In this document: piece by piece, positions 26,435 through 34,534 of the stretch
Layout of the letters: the number at the start of each line of letters is the position of its first letter
Position numbering within the stretch: the stretch's first letter is position 1
From: Sphingobacteriia bacterium
GTDB taxonomy: Bacteria > Bacteroidota > Bacteroidia > Bacteroidales > UBA7960
Reading direction: 5' to 3'
DNA length: 41,717 nucleotides
NCBI GenBank assembly: GCA_011390575.1
Contig: JAABSE010000030.1
Coordinates: 1-41,717, forward strand
Notes under the pieces: generated by a model
The model's input: only the letters and a program-made list of their open reading frames with translations
The model's database searches: none
What the model was told of the DNA's origin: nothing
Made by a program: the position numbers and the translations under genes

Positions 26435-27013
26435 ATGGAAGATTTTTTATACATCATATTGGCTATCGTTTGGCTTGTAATTAGTGTAATCGGTGGGAAA
26501 AAGAAAAAGAAACAAGCGCAGGAACAACCTCAACCCCATCGATCCCAACCGCAACCCATCGAAAGAGAAGAGCCTACCAGCAAGAAAGAGAGTGAATTTG
26601 AAGATCTTTTGGACGATTTCTTCGGTTCAGATTCTCCCAAAACAAAAGAACAACCCCAGCAGGAGTCTGCACCACAAAGAGCTCCCCAGCCTGCTTACAC
26701 CGAAGAGCGCAGTTACGATGATGGCAAGAGTAGTGATTACAGGTTCGGTGGCGAACAAAAGGCCGAAGAGGTAGAAAAATTTGAAGGCGTGCAAGCCATT
26801 GAGGATGATTTTGAATTTACTGCCGAGGGAAAAGTCGAAACACTGGAAGACCTGATAAAAAAACACCAGGAAAGGGAACAAAAAATCCTTGAGGAAGATG
26901 CAAAAATTGATGTAGTTGAACTGGATGAAGCGGTAATACCCGTTGATGAATTTGAATTTGACGTAAGAAAGGCCATTATCTATTCGGAAATTATCAACAG
27001 AAAATATTCCTGA
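26435..27013 (+). CDS. Acidic, single-pass membrane-anchored hypothetical protein
   Basis: 192 residues. One N-terminal membrane segment (FLYIILAIVWLVISVIGG, about 4-21) is followed by a Lys cluster (GGKKKKKQ), placing the long C-terminal part in the cytoplasm. That part is Pro/Gln/Glu-rich and low-complexity (about 28-115), then acidic with possible coiled-coil (LEDLIKKHQEREQKILEE, about 136-153), and ends in a short ordered-looking segment (FDVRKAIIYSEIINRKY). No function recognised. Probably co-transcribed with the basic lipoprotein. An A/T-rich 7-bp hairpin (27028-27050) follows the stop. Confidence 0.75.
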   Translation: MEDFLYIILAIVWLVISVIGGKKKKKQAQEQPQPHRSQPQPIEREEPTSKKESEFEDLLDDFFGSDSPKTKEQPQQESAPQRAPQPAYTEERSYDDGKSSDYRFGGEQKAEEVEKFEGVQAIEDDFEFTAEGKVETLEDLIKKHQEREQKILEEDAKIDVVELDEAVIPVDEFEFDVRKAIIYSEIINRKYS

Positions 27014-27077
27014 TTTTTGTCGATAAAAAACAATCTTTAATAAATTGTTTGTATAATTATTCTTTTTCCCTTTGTTT

Positions 27078-27109
27078 TTTGACAATCATTAAAAAAAGAC
27101 TTATATTTG
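27078..27109 (+). promoter_or_regulatory. Strong Bacteroidota-type promoter
   Basis: TTTG (27078-27081), a 20-bp spacer and TATATTTG (27102-27109): the best complete -33/-7 match in the window. Transcription should start near 27113, exactly where a 9-bp inverted repeat begins. Confidence 0.75.
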
Positions 27110-27112
27110 CTC

Positions 27113-27252
27113 ATGCAAACGGGTAAAAACGTTTGCATTTTTTTACCACGGGTTTTCCGGATATCGGCTCCTTCCCATTCAGGAATGGTCGTTTTTTTAC
27201 AAGTTGTCAGTTTGTTGTTAAAGCATATACAGGCTGCCAGCTGTTTTTTTTT
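27113..27252 (+). ncRNA. Candidate small RNA or leader with three hairpin/T-tract modules
   Basis: Module 1: ATGCAAACG and CGTTTGCAT (27113-27138), perfect 9-bp stem, 8-nt loop, then seven Ts. Module 2: CCATT/AATGG near 27176-27188, then a run of seven Ts. Module 3: ACAG-g-CT with AGCTGT (27229-27244), followed by about nine Ts. No ATG frame of note lies inside. It could be a short RNA ending at one of these sites, or an attenuating leader for the gene at 27283. The first inverted repeat, at the predicted start site, could instead be a repressor operator. Confidence 0.35.
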
Positions 27253-27282
27253 ATATTTTTTAAAAGATAATAATCATTCACA

Positions 27283-27528
27283 ATGACTGCAGGCAAATAC
27301 ATAAACCTAAATATTCATCGGTCGAATCAACATTTCGCCCAGGGGTATGTTTATGTGGCAGGCCTGCCTCCCAAAATACTCCAGGACCCGGAAAAAATGC
27401 TGAGTACTTTTAAAACTCAAAACAAGGCGATAAAGTTTCTGCAAAACTACTCAGGCACGAAGCCAACTTTGCCAAATGCATTTAACCCCTCCGGAGGGCC
27501 AACAAAAATCACAATCTTTCACATTTAA
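27283..27528 (+). CDS. Small hypothetical protein
   Basis: 81 residues, no signal peptide or membrane segment, with mixed composition (AQGYVYVAGLPPKILQDP, NKAIKFLQNYSGTKP). No family recognised. It stands in the same direction as the strong promoter at 27078, which has no other obvious target, and before greA. Reality as a coding gene is uncertain: there is no ribosome-binding site to judge by, and it could be a chance frame. Confidence 0.4.
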   Translation: MTAGKYINLNIHRSNQHFAQGYVYVAGLPPKILQDPEKMLSTFKTQNKAIKFLQNYSGTKPTLPNAFNPSGGPTKITIFHI

Positions 27529-27541
27529 TTACAAACAAGTT

Positions 27542-27571
27542 TTTGTTCCCTTTTCATCTGGCATAAGTTTC
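27542..27571 (+). promoter_or_regulatory. Putative greA promoter
   Basis: TTTG (27542-27545), 18-bp spacer, TAAGTTTC (27564-27571), one mismatch to TAnnTTTG. It would give a leader of about 45 nt before the greA ATG at 27621. Confidence 0.4.
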
Positions 27572-27620
27572 TTAACAGAAATAGATGCAGGGACAATGTT
27601 AAACAATAATTATTACAATC

Positions 27621-28094
27621 ATGAACGAGGTTAAATACTTTACGAAAGAAGGTCTCGACAAATTAAAGGAAGAACTTGAGCAACTCAAGTCAGTAGAAAG
27701 ACCCGCGATCTCACAACAAATTGCAGAAGCAAGGGAAAAGGGCGACCTTTCAGAAAATGCCGAATACGATGCGGCCAAAAACGCGCAGGGTATGCTGGAG
27801 CTGAAGATTTCCAAGCTGGAAAATACCCTGAGCAATGCACGCGTAATTGATGAATCACAACTGGATGTGTCAAAGATTTCTATACTTTCCAGGGTGAAAC
27901 TTAAAAACCTCAAGAATAATGCATCCATGACCTATACTCTTGTGCCCGAAAACGAAGCAGATATAAAATCCGGAAAGATTTCCGTCAGCAGCCCCATAGC
28001 CAAAGGACTGCTTGGCAAACAAACCGGAGATAAAGTCGATATACAGGTACCCGCTGGATTGCTTACTTTCGAAATTCTGGATGTAGGAAGATAA
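27621..28094 (+). CDS. greA: Transcription elongation factor GreA
   Basis: 157 residues, standard GreA length. The N-terminal coiled coil (about 1-75) carries the acidic tip in EKGDLSENAEYDAAK (about 39-53), whose Asp/Glu residues reach into the RNA polymerase secondary channel and stimulate transcript cleavage in backtracked complexes. The C-terminal FKBP-like domain ends with SPIAKGLLGKQTGDKVDI and PAGLLTFEIL. Monocistronic, with a terminator about 30 bp downstream. Confidence 0.97.
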   Translation: MNEVKYFTKEGLDKLKEELEQLKSVERPAISQQIAEAREKGDLSENAEYDAAKNAQGMLELKISKLENTLSNARVIDESQLDVSKISILSRVKLKNLKNNASMTYTLVPENEADIKSGKISVSSPIAKGLLGKQTGDKVDIQVPAGLLTFEILDVGR

Positions 28095-28120
28095 CCATAT
28101 TATTCAAAAAAGATTTTTTT

Positions 28121-28151
28121 AAGCCGGCTCTTTCTTAACTGCCGGCTTTTT
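28121..28151 (+). terminator. Rho-independent terminator after greA
   Basis: AAGCCGGC and GCCGGCTT pair across a 12-nt loop, flanked by a T-run before and TTTTTGTTT after. Confidence 0.9.
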
Positions 28152-28202
28152 GTTTAATTTTAGGGTTCTTTTATTATTTATTTCACCAAACCATTTTCCG
28201 CC

Positions 28203-28595
28203 ATGTCAACCATTTTTTCAAAGATAGTTGCAGGAGATATTCCTGCCTATAAAGTTGCCGAAGACGATAACTTTCTTGCCTTTCTTGATATTAACCCTCT
28301 TGCCAAGGGCCATACGCTGGTTATCCCCAAAAAAGAAAAGGATTATATTTTTGATATTGAAGATGAGGAATATCAGGGGCTCTTTCTTTTTGCCAAGAAG
28401 GTGGCCATTTCTATCAAGAAAAGTATCCAGTGTGAGAAAGTAGGGATTGCTGTTCTAGGCCTTGAAGTAGCACACGCGCACATACATCTTGTGCCCATCA
28501 ACAGCATTTACGATATTGATTTCAAAAAGCCCAAGCTCAAACTCAGTGAGGAAGAATTTAAAATGATTGCCGAACGCATAGCGTCTAAAATGTAG
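28203..28595 (+). CDS. HIT family nucleotide-binding protein
   Basis: 130 residues. The histidine triad HAHIHLVP lies near residues 96-103, with the usual N-terminal IFSKIVAGDIPAYKVAEDD and LAFLDINPLAKGHTLVIPK. HINT-type members hydrolyse AMP-lysine or related nucleoside phosphoramidates; the natural substrate here is unknown. It converges with ruvC, with only 2 bp between stop codons. Confidence 0.93.
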   Translation: MSTIFSKIVAGDIPAYKVAEDDNFLAFLDINPLAKGHTLVIPKKEKDYIFDIEDEEYQGLFLFAKKVAISIKKSIQCEKVGIAVLGLEVAHAHIHLVPINSIYDIDFKKPKLKLSEEEFKMIAERIASKM

Positions 28596-28597
28596 TC

Positions 28598-29155
28598 TTA
28601 TTTCTTTACCCGGTGGGGATTTTGACTGACAAATGCCTTCCAGCCGCTGAAGGTAGTAGCATCGTCCCCCACCTGTCCTTTCCCCTGGAAATGATGACAA
28701 ACTGCAACAGCCAGGGCATCAGTGATATCAAGATATTCAGGGATAGCCTTCATGGAAAGCATACCGGCCAGTAATCCGGCCACCTGCTCCTTGGAGGCTC
28801 CTCCTTTTCCGGTGATGGATTGTTTTATTTTGCGGGGTGAATATTCAAATACAGGGATATCTCTGTATAAAGCGGCGGCAATGGCTACTCCCTGCGCTCT
28901 GCCCAGCTTAAGCATAGATTGAATATTTTTGCCGTAGAAGGGACTCTCAATGGCCAGTTCATCGGGATGGAAATGGTCGATGGTGCGCAGGGTCGTTTCA
29001 AAAATTTTCTTCAGCTTCAGCGGATGCCCTTTGAGCTTGTCGAGTTTAAGGATGTCCATGGTAATAATTTCAATTTTACTACCTTTGACCTCGATAACAC
29101 CCAGCCCCATATTGTTGGTACCCGGGTCAATACCTAAAATAATTTTCTCTGTCAC
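28598..29155 (-). CDS. ruvC: Holliday junction resolvase RuvC
   Basis: 185 residues, RNase H-like fold. Catalytic residues are visible: Asp10 in GIDPGTNNMG, Glu70 in AIESPFYG, and Asp143/Asp146 in DITDALAVAVCHH, matching E. coli D7, E66, D138, D141. It cleaves Holliday junctions in recombination with RuvAB, whose genes are not in the window. A -7 element TACATTTG (minus strand, about 29202-29209) lies inside the divergent gene's coding region, since the two starts are only 12 bp apart. Confidence 0.96.
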   Translation of the reverse strand: MTEKIILGIDPGTNNMGLGVIEVKGSKIEIITMDILKLDKLKGHPLKLKKIFETTLRTIDHFHPDELAIESPFYGKNIQSMLKLGRAQGVAIAAALYRDIPVFEYSPRKIKQSITGKGGASKEQVAGLLAGMLSMKAIPEYLDITDALAVAVCHHFQGKGQVGDDATTFSGWKAFVSQNPHRVKK

Positions 29156-29167
29156 TATAAAATATTT

Positions 29168-30214
29168 ATGCGCCTGATTACTAACAGCATTCCATTAGGG
29201 GCAAATGTACACAAAAATTTCCTGCCCCTGATAAGGATTATCATTGCACTGGCAGCGGTTTCTTTCCTTATTTATACCCTTGCAGGCATCAGTGGCAAAG
29301 AGTGGATCATCTGGAAATCAACGTTAAACCTATCGATTGCAAACCTTATTATTTTGGCGTTTGTAATTTTGCTGATGCCTTTCAACTGGGGGTTAGAAGC
29401 ATTGAAATGGAAGCTTCTCAGTGCAAAAGTAGAAGTCCAGACATGGCAGAAGTCTGTTTATGCTATTCTTTATGGCATCAGCCTGGGCATGATAACGCCC
29501 AAACGATCGGGTGAATTTGCCGGCAGGGTTTACTGGCTTCAGCCCGGTAACAGGCTTCCCGGTTTACTGCTCAACACCGCAGGGAGTCTCAGCCAGCTTT
29601 TTATTACCCTGGTGGCAGGTGCACTTGCTGTTACTGTTATGCTACCGCAATTGCAGTTGAATTTCATTCACATGGCACCGAAAATGGCAAGTCTCTCCTG
29701 GTTTCTGCGTGCAGGAATATTCGGAGGGATAACCATAGGAGGTTTAGTTTTCCTGCTTCCGGTCATTGCCCGAACAACCCAAAGCAACAGAAACACCATC
29801 AGAGGAAAGATATCAGGCAGTCTGAGGGTTTTCAGCCTTCTTTCTCCCAAAGATATGTTTGCCCAAATCGGTTTAAGTGCGCTACGCTACAGTATTTTCT
29901 GCATTCAGTTTTACCTGCTTCTTAAGATTTTTGGCCTGCAAATCCCTTTTTTTACAGCCATCAGCCTCATTGCCATGATTTATCTTATCATGACGCTCAT
30001 CCCTTTGTCTGCCATCTGGGAGCTTGGCGTTAGGGGTTCTGTGGCTGTGCTGGTTTTTGGTCTTTATTTCACGCCTTCTGAATCCACGATTTTCGAGATG
30101 CCTGTGCTGGCGGCTACCACCCTGCTTTGGGCCATAAACCTTGCCCTGCCGGCTTTGGCCGGAGGAGTGCTGGGGCTGAGCACCGAAATAAGAAGCACAA
30201 AAAACAAAGAATAA
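29168..30214 (+). CDS. Flippase-like membrane protein (lysylphosphatidylglycerol synthase TM-domain family)
   Basis: 348 residues with about eight membrane segments. The stretch NWGLEALKWKLL, then YGISLGMITPKRSGEFAGRVYWL, fits the UPF0104/AglD-like transmembrane family related to the flippase half of MprF. The members move or handle lipid-linked head groups; no synthetase domain is attached. The stop codon TAA overlaps the ATG of the following glycosyltransferase by one base (TAATG at 30212-30216), implying translational coupling and a shared pathway. The start at 29168 leaves 12 bp to ruvC; no better start is evident. Confidence 0.8.
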   Translation: MRLITNSIPLGANVHKNFLPLIRIIIALAAVSFLIYTLAGISGKEWIIWKSTLNLSIANLIILAFVILLMPFNWGLEALKWKLLSAKVEVQTWQKSVYAILYGISLGMITPKRSGEFAGRVYWLQPGNRLPGLLLNTAGSLSQLFITLVAGALAVTVMLPQLQLNFIHMAPKMASLSWFLRAGIFGGITIGGLVFLLPVIARTTQSNRNTIRGKISGSLRVFSLLSPKDMFAQIGLSALRYSIFCIQFYLLLKIFGLQIPFFTAISLIAMIYLIMTLIPLSAIWELGVRGSVAVLVFGLYFTPSESTIFEMPVLAATTLLWAINLALPALAGGVLGLSTEIRSTKNKE

Positions 30215-31347
30215 TGTATCTTGCAGTCATCCTTGTCGGAACGTTACTGGCAGCAGGCTACACCCTGCTTATGGCTCTTTTTGTCAAAGGATGGAATGCA
30301 ACCAGAACCAGGGGGGCGGCAGATACTCAACCGGTAAGCTTTGTATCCGTAGTTATAGCTGTACGCAACGAGCAAGACAACATTCTTTCATTGTTAAACG
30401 ATCTTTCGGCACAAAACTATCCTCAGGATCTCTATGAAGTAATCATCAGCGACGATTTTTCAACGGACAAAACATCGGAACTTGTGGCCAGCTTCATTTC
30501 AGAAAAAAATAACTTTCACCTTATTACTTCTCAACCCGGGCATTCAGCAGGAAAGAAAGCGGCCCTGGAAAGGGCAATAAAACAGGCACACGGAAATATT
30601 GTTGCAGCCACCGATGCTGACTGCAATATGGGTAAAAACTGGCTCAGGGTGCTTACACAGCCATTGGCAATAGGTGATGCAATGTTTGTAACAGGACCTG
30701 TATCTGTTGAAGATAAAACCAACCGGCTTTTTTCTAAAATGCAAACCCTTGAATTTATGAGCCTGACAGGAGCGACAGGGGGTGCTGCAGGAATAAAGCG
30801 ACCTGTAATGTGCAACGGAGCCAATATGGCATTTTCTAAAGAAGCCAGAGAGCAGGCCATTCCTCGTTTACAGGGCACAAAACTTGCTTCCGGAGATGAT
30901 GTTTTTCTCATGCACGCCATGAAGAAGAGCCATCCTCACAAGATTCATTTTGTCAAAAACAAAGCAGCTTTGGTAGTAACACCTCCTGCCAGAACCCTGG
31001 GGGATTTCTTCAGCCAGAGAATGCGATGGGCAGGAAAATCTGCCCGATATGATGATGGTTTTACTTTGTTAACGGGAGCGCTGGTTGCCGGAATGAATAT
31101 TTTTCTTGTGCTGCTGGGAATCCTGACCATCGTCGTTCCTGCATTCGCCCCTACCCTGCTTGGGATATTTATTGTAAAACTGATTATTGATGGAATTGTG
31201 ATCATGTCGGTAGCCAGCTTTCTTTCCCGCGAAAGACTCCTGCTTCTTTACCCGCCAATGGCCATTATTTACCCTTTTTATGTAACAATAACGCTTGTTT
31301 TGTCATGGATGGGTAACAACAATTGGAAGAAAAGAGCAATACAGTAA
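30214..31347 (+). CDS. Membrane glycosyltransferase family 2
   Basis: 377 residues from the ATG at 30214 (MYLAVILVGT), which overlaps the upstream stop; the open frame reaching back to 30127 lies within the upstream gene. One N-terminal membrane segment, then a GT-A domain: VSVVIAVRNEQDNI, ISDDFSTDKT (about 79-88), ATDADC (about 132-137, the DxD site), GDDVFLMHAMKK and QRMRWAGK (the Q-x-x-R-W motif of processive or BcsA-like enzymes), then three to four C-terminal membrane segments. It should transfer a sugar to a lipid or growing glycan on the cytoplasmic side. Coupled to the flippase-like gene. Confidence 0.9.
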   Translation: MYLAVILVGTLLAAGYTLLMALFVKGWNATRTRGAADTQPVSFVSVVIAVRNEQDNILSLLNDLSAQNYPQDLYEVIISDDFSTDKTSELVASFISEKNNFHLITSQPGHSAGKKAALERAIKQAHGNIVAATDADCNMGKNWLRVLTQPLAIGDAMFVTGPVSVEDKTNRLFSKMQTLEFMSLTGATGGAAGIKRPVMCNGANMAFSKEAREQAIPRLQGTKLASGDDVFLMHAMKKSHPHKIHFVKNKAALVVTPPARTLGDFFSQRMRWAGKSARYDDGFTLLTGALVAGMNIFLVLLGILTIVVPAFAPTLLGIFIVKLIIDGIVIMSVASFLSRERLLLLYPPMAIIYPFYVTITLVLSWMGNNNWKKRAIQ

Positions 31348-31357
31348 TTGAATAACG

Positions 31358-31696
31358 TCACGATTCAAGGTGCTTCTTAATCCCTCTCAGAAAATTTTCC
31401 ATTTTATTCAAAGATTTGATGAGCTCGTAATCACGGGTGCTGTCCTCGGGGTTTTTCCTTAGCTTCTCCTTTGCTCCTTTCAGCGTGTAACCTCTCTCTT
31501 TTACAAGGTTGTAAATAAGGTGAAAATTATCCACATCCTTCTGGGTGAAAAGCCTGTTTCCTTTTTTGTTTTTTTTGGGCTGAATGATGTCAAACTCCTT
31601 TTCCCAGAAGCGAATCAAGGAAGTATTCACTTCGAACATGGCAGCCACTTCTCCGATGGTATAATAAATTCTTGCTACATTATCTTCTTTTTCCAT
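31358..31696 (-). CDS. MerR-like transcriptional regulator
   Basis: 112 residues. A winged-helix DNA-binding domain of MerR type fills residues 8-80: YYTIGEVAAMFEVNTSLIRFWEKEF (here described in part), then NRLFTQKDVDNFHLIYNLVKERGYTLKGAKEKL. A short coiled tail (ELIKSLNKMENFLRGIKKHL) could dimerise. There is no effector domain, as in the short MerR proteins common in Bacteroidota. Its target is not known; it converges with the GT2 gene (10 bp) and is 202 bp from the divergent CapA gene. Confidence 0.9.
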   Translation of the reverse strand: MEKEDNVARIYYTIGEVAAMFEVNTSLIRFWEKEFDIIQPKKNKKGNRLFTQKDVDNFHLIYNLVKERGYTLKGAKEKLRKNPEDSTRDYELIKSLNKMENFLRGIKKHLES

Positions 31697-31840
31697 ACCT
31701 ACACTTTTTTCAAAAACAAACCTGTTTCTGACTTCCGTGTAAAATTAAAAAAACTAAATCATATACATCATGAATTCTTAATAATTAAAAAACAGGATCG
31801 ACAGACCGGGGCACGAAGATATGGTTTAGCCTAAAAGGTG

Positions 31841-31848
31841 TAACTTTG
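31841..31848 (+). promoter_or_regulatory. Putative -7 element (TAACTTTG) of the CapA-like gene
   Basis: Matches TAnnTTTG, 50 bp before the ATG at 31899. The best -33 candidate upstream (TTTAG) is poor in sequence and spacing. Confidence 0.4.
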
Positions 31849-31898
31849 ATTCAGAAATAAAACGACTGCTCACTCAGATTCTTAAGCAATTATCCCTC

Positions 31899-33083
31899 AT
31901 GAAGACAAAATTTGCCTTTACCCTCGTCATCCTGCTTTTCTTTACTTTTTCTGATTCCTTTTCTCAGCGAAGAAAAAAATCTGATATTCCTGAAAGAAAG
32001 CAGGTGCACCTCATACTTCCCGAAGTGAAAATCATTACCCCTTCCGGCCCCGGCCCCTCTGACATACCTGATTTGTGGCTCACCTACGATATTGTAACAG
32101 TAATAGGTGTGGGTGACATCATGATGGGAACCAATTTTCCTGACGACTCGTATCTGCCACTCAACCATGGCCGCGACTTGCTGACGCTTGTGCAACCTAT
32201 CCTTCAAAATGCCACACTAACCTTTGGGAATCTGGAAGGTGTATTGCTCGACGGAGAGGGTATGGTAAAGCGATGCAAAAATCCTGATCTGTGTTACGCT
32301 TTCCGCTCCCCGCAAAAATATGTGGATAACCTGGTAGAAGCTGGTTTTGACATGGTAAGTCTTGCCAACAACCACACCGGGGATTTTGGTCATGAAGGCC
32401 GCGATTCGACTGTGACTACCCTTTCGCAAGCAGGGATTGCCTTTGCAGGTACGCTGGATTATCCCATGACCATTGTGGAAAGAAAAGGGATAAAGTTTGG
32501 TATGGCTGCCTTTTCACCCAATGTGGGTACCGTAAGCATACATGATTATGATAATGCCCGGCAGATTGTGAGAGAACTGAAACAAAATGCGGACATCGTG
32601 ATTGTATCCTTTCATGGAGGAGCAGAAGGCCCGGACCATCAGAATGTAACCTGTGAAACAGAAACCTATTATGGCGAAAACCGGGGCAACGTTTGTCGTT
32701 TTGCCCGGGAAGTTATTGATGCAGGAGCAGACATTGTCTTCGGGCATGGCCCGCATGTTACCCGTTCAGTAGATTTATACAAGGACCGGTTTATAGCCTA
32801 CAGTCTTGGTAATTTTTGCACCTATGCACGTTTCAACCTGAGAGGCGAAAACGGAATAGCACCTATTATTAAAGTATATACAGACAGAGAAGGTAAATTT
32901 ATCAGAGCAGAAGTTACACCCGTTAGACAAATAGGCAGAGGAAACCCCGTTATAGACAGAAATAATGGCGCAGTGCGCTCGTTACAAAGACTGTTGCGCG
33001 AGGATTTTCCTGATTCGGAACTCATAATTCACGACAATGGGCTCATTGAAAGACAAGATATCTCCGCTGCAGAGAATCGATGA
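31899..33083 (+). CDS. CapA family protein (poly-gamma-glutamate capsule-type metallophosphatase fold)
   Basis: 394 residues with a signal peptide (FTLVILLFFTFSDSFSQ). The CapA/PgsA domain has VIGVGDIMMGTNF (about 67-79), FGNLEGVLLD, DMVSLANNHTGDFG (about 151-164), VIVSFHGGAEG, DIVFGHGPHVTRSV and IAYSLGNFCTY, which hold the metal-binding Asp/Asn/His residues of a calcineurin-like fold. In Bacillus CapA acts in poly-gamma-glutamate export, but many lone homologues act in unknown wall or glycan processes; with no capBC here, a capsule role is not supported. A terminator follows at 33285. Confidence 0.88.
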   Translation: MKTKFAFTLVILLFFTFSDSFSQRRKKSDIPERKQVHLILPEVKIITPSGPGPSDIPDLWLTYDIVTVIGVGDIMMGTNFPDDSYLPLNHGRDLLTLVQPILQNATLTFGNLEGVLLDGEGMVKRCKNPDLCYAFRSPQKYVDNLVEAGFDMVSLANNHTGDFGHEGRDSTVTTLSQAGIAFAGTLDYPMTIVERKGIKFGMAAFSPNVGTVSIHDYDNARQIVRELKQNADIVIVSFHGGAEGPDHQNVTCETETYYGENRGNVCRFAREVIDAGADIVFGHGPHVTRSVDLYKDRFIAYSLGNFCTYARFNLRGENGIAPIIKVYTDREGKFIRAEVTPVRQIGRGNPVIDRNNGAVRSLQRLLREDFPDSELIIHDNGLIERQDISAAENR

Positions 33084-33284
33084 AATAAAATGTTCTACTG
33101 CACTTTTAGTGGAAAGAAATACGAGTTGCATTGATTCAACTGGTATAGTCAGAAGACCGGAGACAGAAGACCGAAGTGGATTCTCTTCCGTCTTCCGTCA
33201 ACGGACGAACTGCATCTAATTTATTATCAAAATATAGTCTTATCCCCTAAATTAGTAGTAGTGCCAAATAAAATACACTAACTA

Positions 33285-33310
33285 AAAAAGCCCGGACTTC
33301 CGGGCTTTTC
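33285..33310. terminator. Bidirectional Rho-independent terminator between the CapA-like and M23 genes
   Basis: AAAAAGCCCGG and CCGGGCTTTT pair around a 4-nt loop (ACTT). It serves the plus-strand CapA-like gene and the minus-strand M23 gene (stop at 33347). Confidence 0.9.
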
Positions 33311-33346
33311 AATATTTTATAGTTTCTCAATCAAAATGAAAACCTA

Positions 33347-34315
33347 TCAGGACAAGGATTGATTAACCCTTGAGGCCACTTCAATAATGTATTCAAACTC
33401 TTCGGGCGACAGGTCGTTGAAGAAGTAATTAACGGGGTTTACTTTCTTCCCATGTCTCATTACCTCATAATGCAGGTGGGGAGCGGTCGATACTCCGGTA
33501 TTTCCAACATAACCAATCACTTCTCCTCTTTTAACCTGCTGACCCCGCTTAACTTCAAACTTACTCATGTGGGCATACAGGGTTTCGTAACCATAGCCAT
33601 GATCAATAACAATCATCAGTCCGTAACCATGTCTGTTGCGCTCAACTTTTTTTACAACGCCATTACCGGGGGAATAAATAGGCGTTCCGTTGGGTGCAGT
33701 AAAATCAACACCGCTGTGCATTCTGAGTGTTTTATAAATAGGGTGAATCCGCATTCCGTAACCCGAAACCAGCCTCTGGGTGCCTTTTTCTATGGGAACA
33801 ATGGCAGGAATAGATGCCAGCATATCGGCCTTGTCTTTGGCCATTTCAAATACTTCATCATAGGATTTGGACTGAACAACCAACTGACGAGCAAGCTGAT
33901 CCACTCTTTTCATGGTGGAAGCTATCAACTCACTGTTGTCAAAACCTTCGAATTGCTCATACCGGTCAACCCCTCCGTATGCTGCTTCTCTTACGGTACG
34001 GGATAAAGGTTCTGCTTCAAATATCACACGGTAAATTTGATCATCGCGGTGTTCAATATCTTCTAACACTGAGGCAAAAAGCTCCAGCTGACCATTTACT
34101 TCCTGAAAAACTTCCTGAAACTGATCTATTTCCCGTTGCAGCATCCTCTCTTTGGGCGATTCCATAAAAGTGTACCCGATACTCAGTACGATAACTGAAA
34201 AAACCATACCTGCCAATACAATGCGAAGAAATCTTTTCGCTTTATCCCAGAGTGTTTCCCTGACAGGCTCTACAGCTAATGATTTGGTGTTAAATTGGTA
34301 TTTGATTTTTGTCAT
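33347..34315 (-). CDS. M23 family metallopeptidase, membrane-anchored
   Basis: 322 residues. A cytoplasmic N-terminus is followed by one membrane segment (about 31-50), a helical coiled region (about 55-165) and a LytM domain. Zinc and catalytic residues are His200 and Asp204 in HSGVDFTAPNG, His249 in LYAHMSKF, and His280/His282 in APHLHYEV. All are present, so it should be an active peptidoglycan endopeptidase facing the periplasm, as in many Bacteroidota cell-shape or division proteins. It is divergent from alaS, with 219 bp between starts. Confidence 0.92.
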   Translation of the reverse strand: MTKIKYQFNTKSLAVEPVRETLWDKAKRFLRIVLAGMVFSVIVLSIGYTFMESPKERMLQREIDQFQEVFQEVNGQLELFASVLEDIEHRDDQIYRVIFEAEPLSRTVREAAYGGVDRYEQFEGFDNSELIASTMKRVDQLARQLVVQSKSYDEVFEMAKDKADMLASIPAIVPIEKGTQRLVSGYGMRIHPIYKTLRMHSGVDFTAPNGTPIYSPGNGVVKKVERNRHGYGLMIVIDHGYGYETLYAHMSKFEVKRGQQVKRGEVIGYVGNTGVSTAPHLHYEVMRHGKKVNPVNYFFNDLSPEEFEYIIEVASRVNQSLS

Positions 34316-34449
34316 AAGTTTAGCTTATCCTTTTCTATATCCTTTTTTGTGCCCTCCCCGGACATAAGAAAATTGTTATGTTACTCCAACATACCTTAAT
34401 AAATTACTCCGGCACACCTTTATTTACGTGGCATAAAAGTAATTAGTTA

Positions 34450-34478
34450 CAAAACTAAATAAAATTAATTTAATTTTG
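34450..34478. promoter_or_regulatory. Divergent -7 elements between the M23 gene and alaS
   Basis: Minus strand 34450-34457 reads TAGTTTTG; plus strand 34471-34478 reads TAATTTTG. Both match TAnnTTTG and are 13 bp apart in very A/T-rich sequence; -33 elements are not distinct. Confidence 0.4.
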
Positions 34479-34534
34479 TCAGTGATTTTACTAAAATTTA
34501 TACAACAAAACACCTAAAAAACGACTCATTTTCA

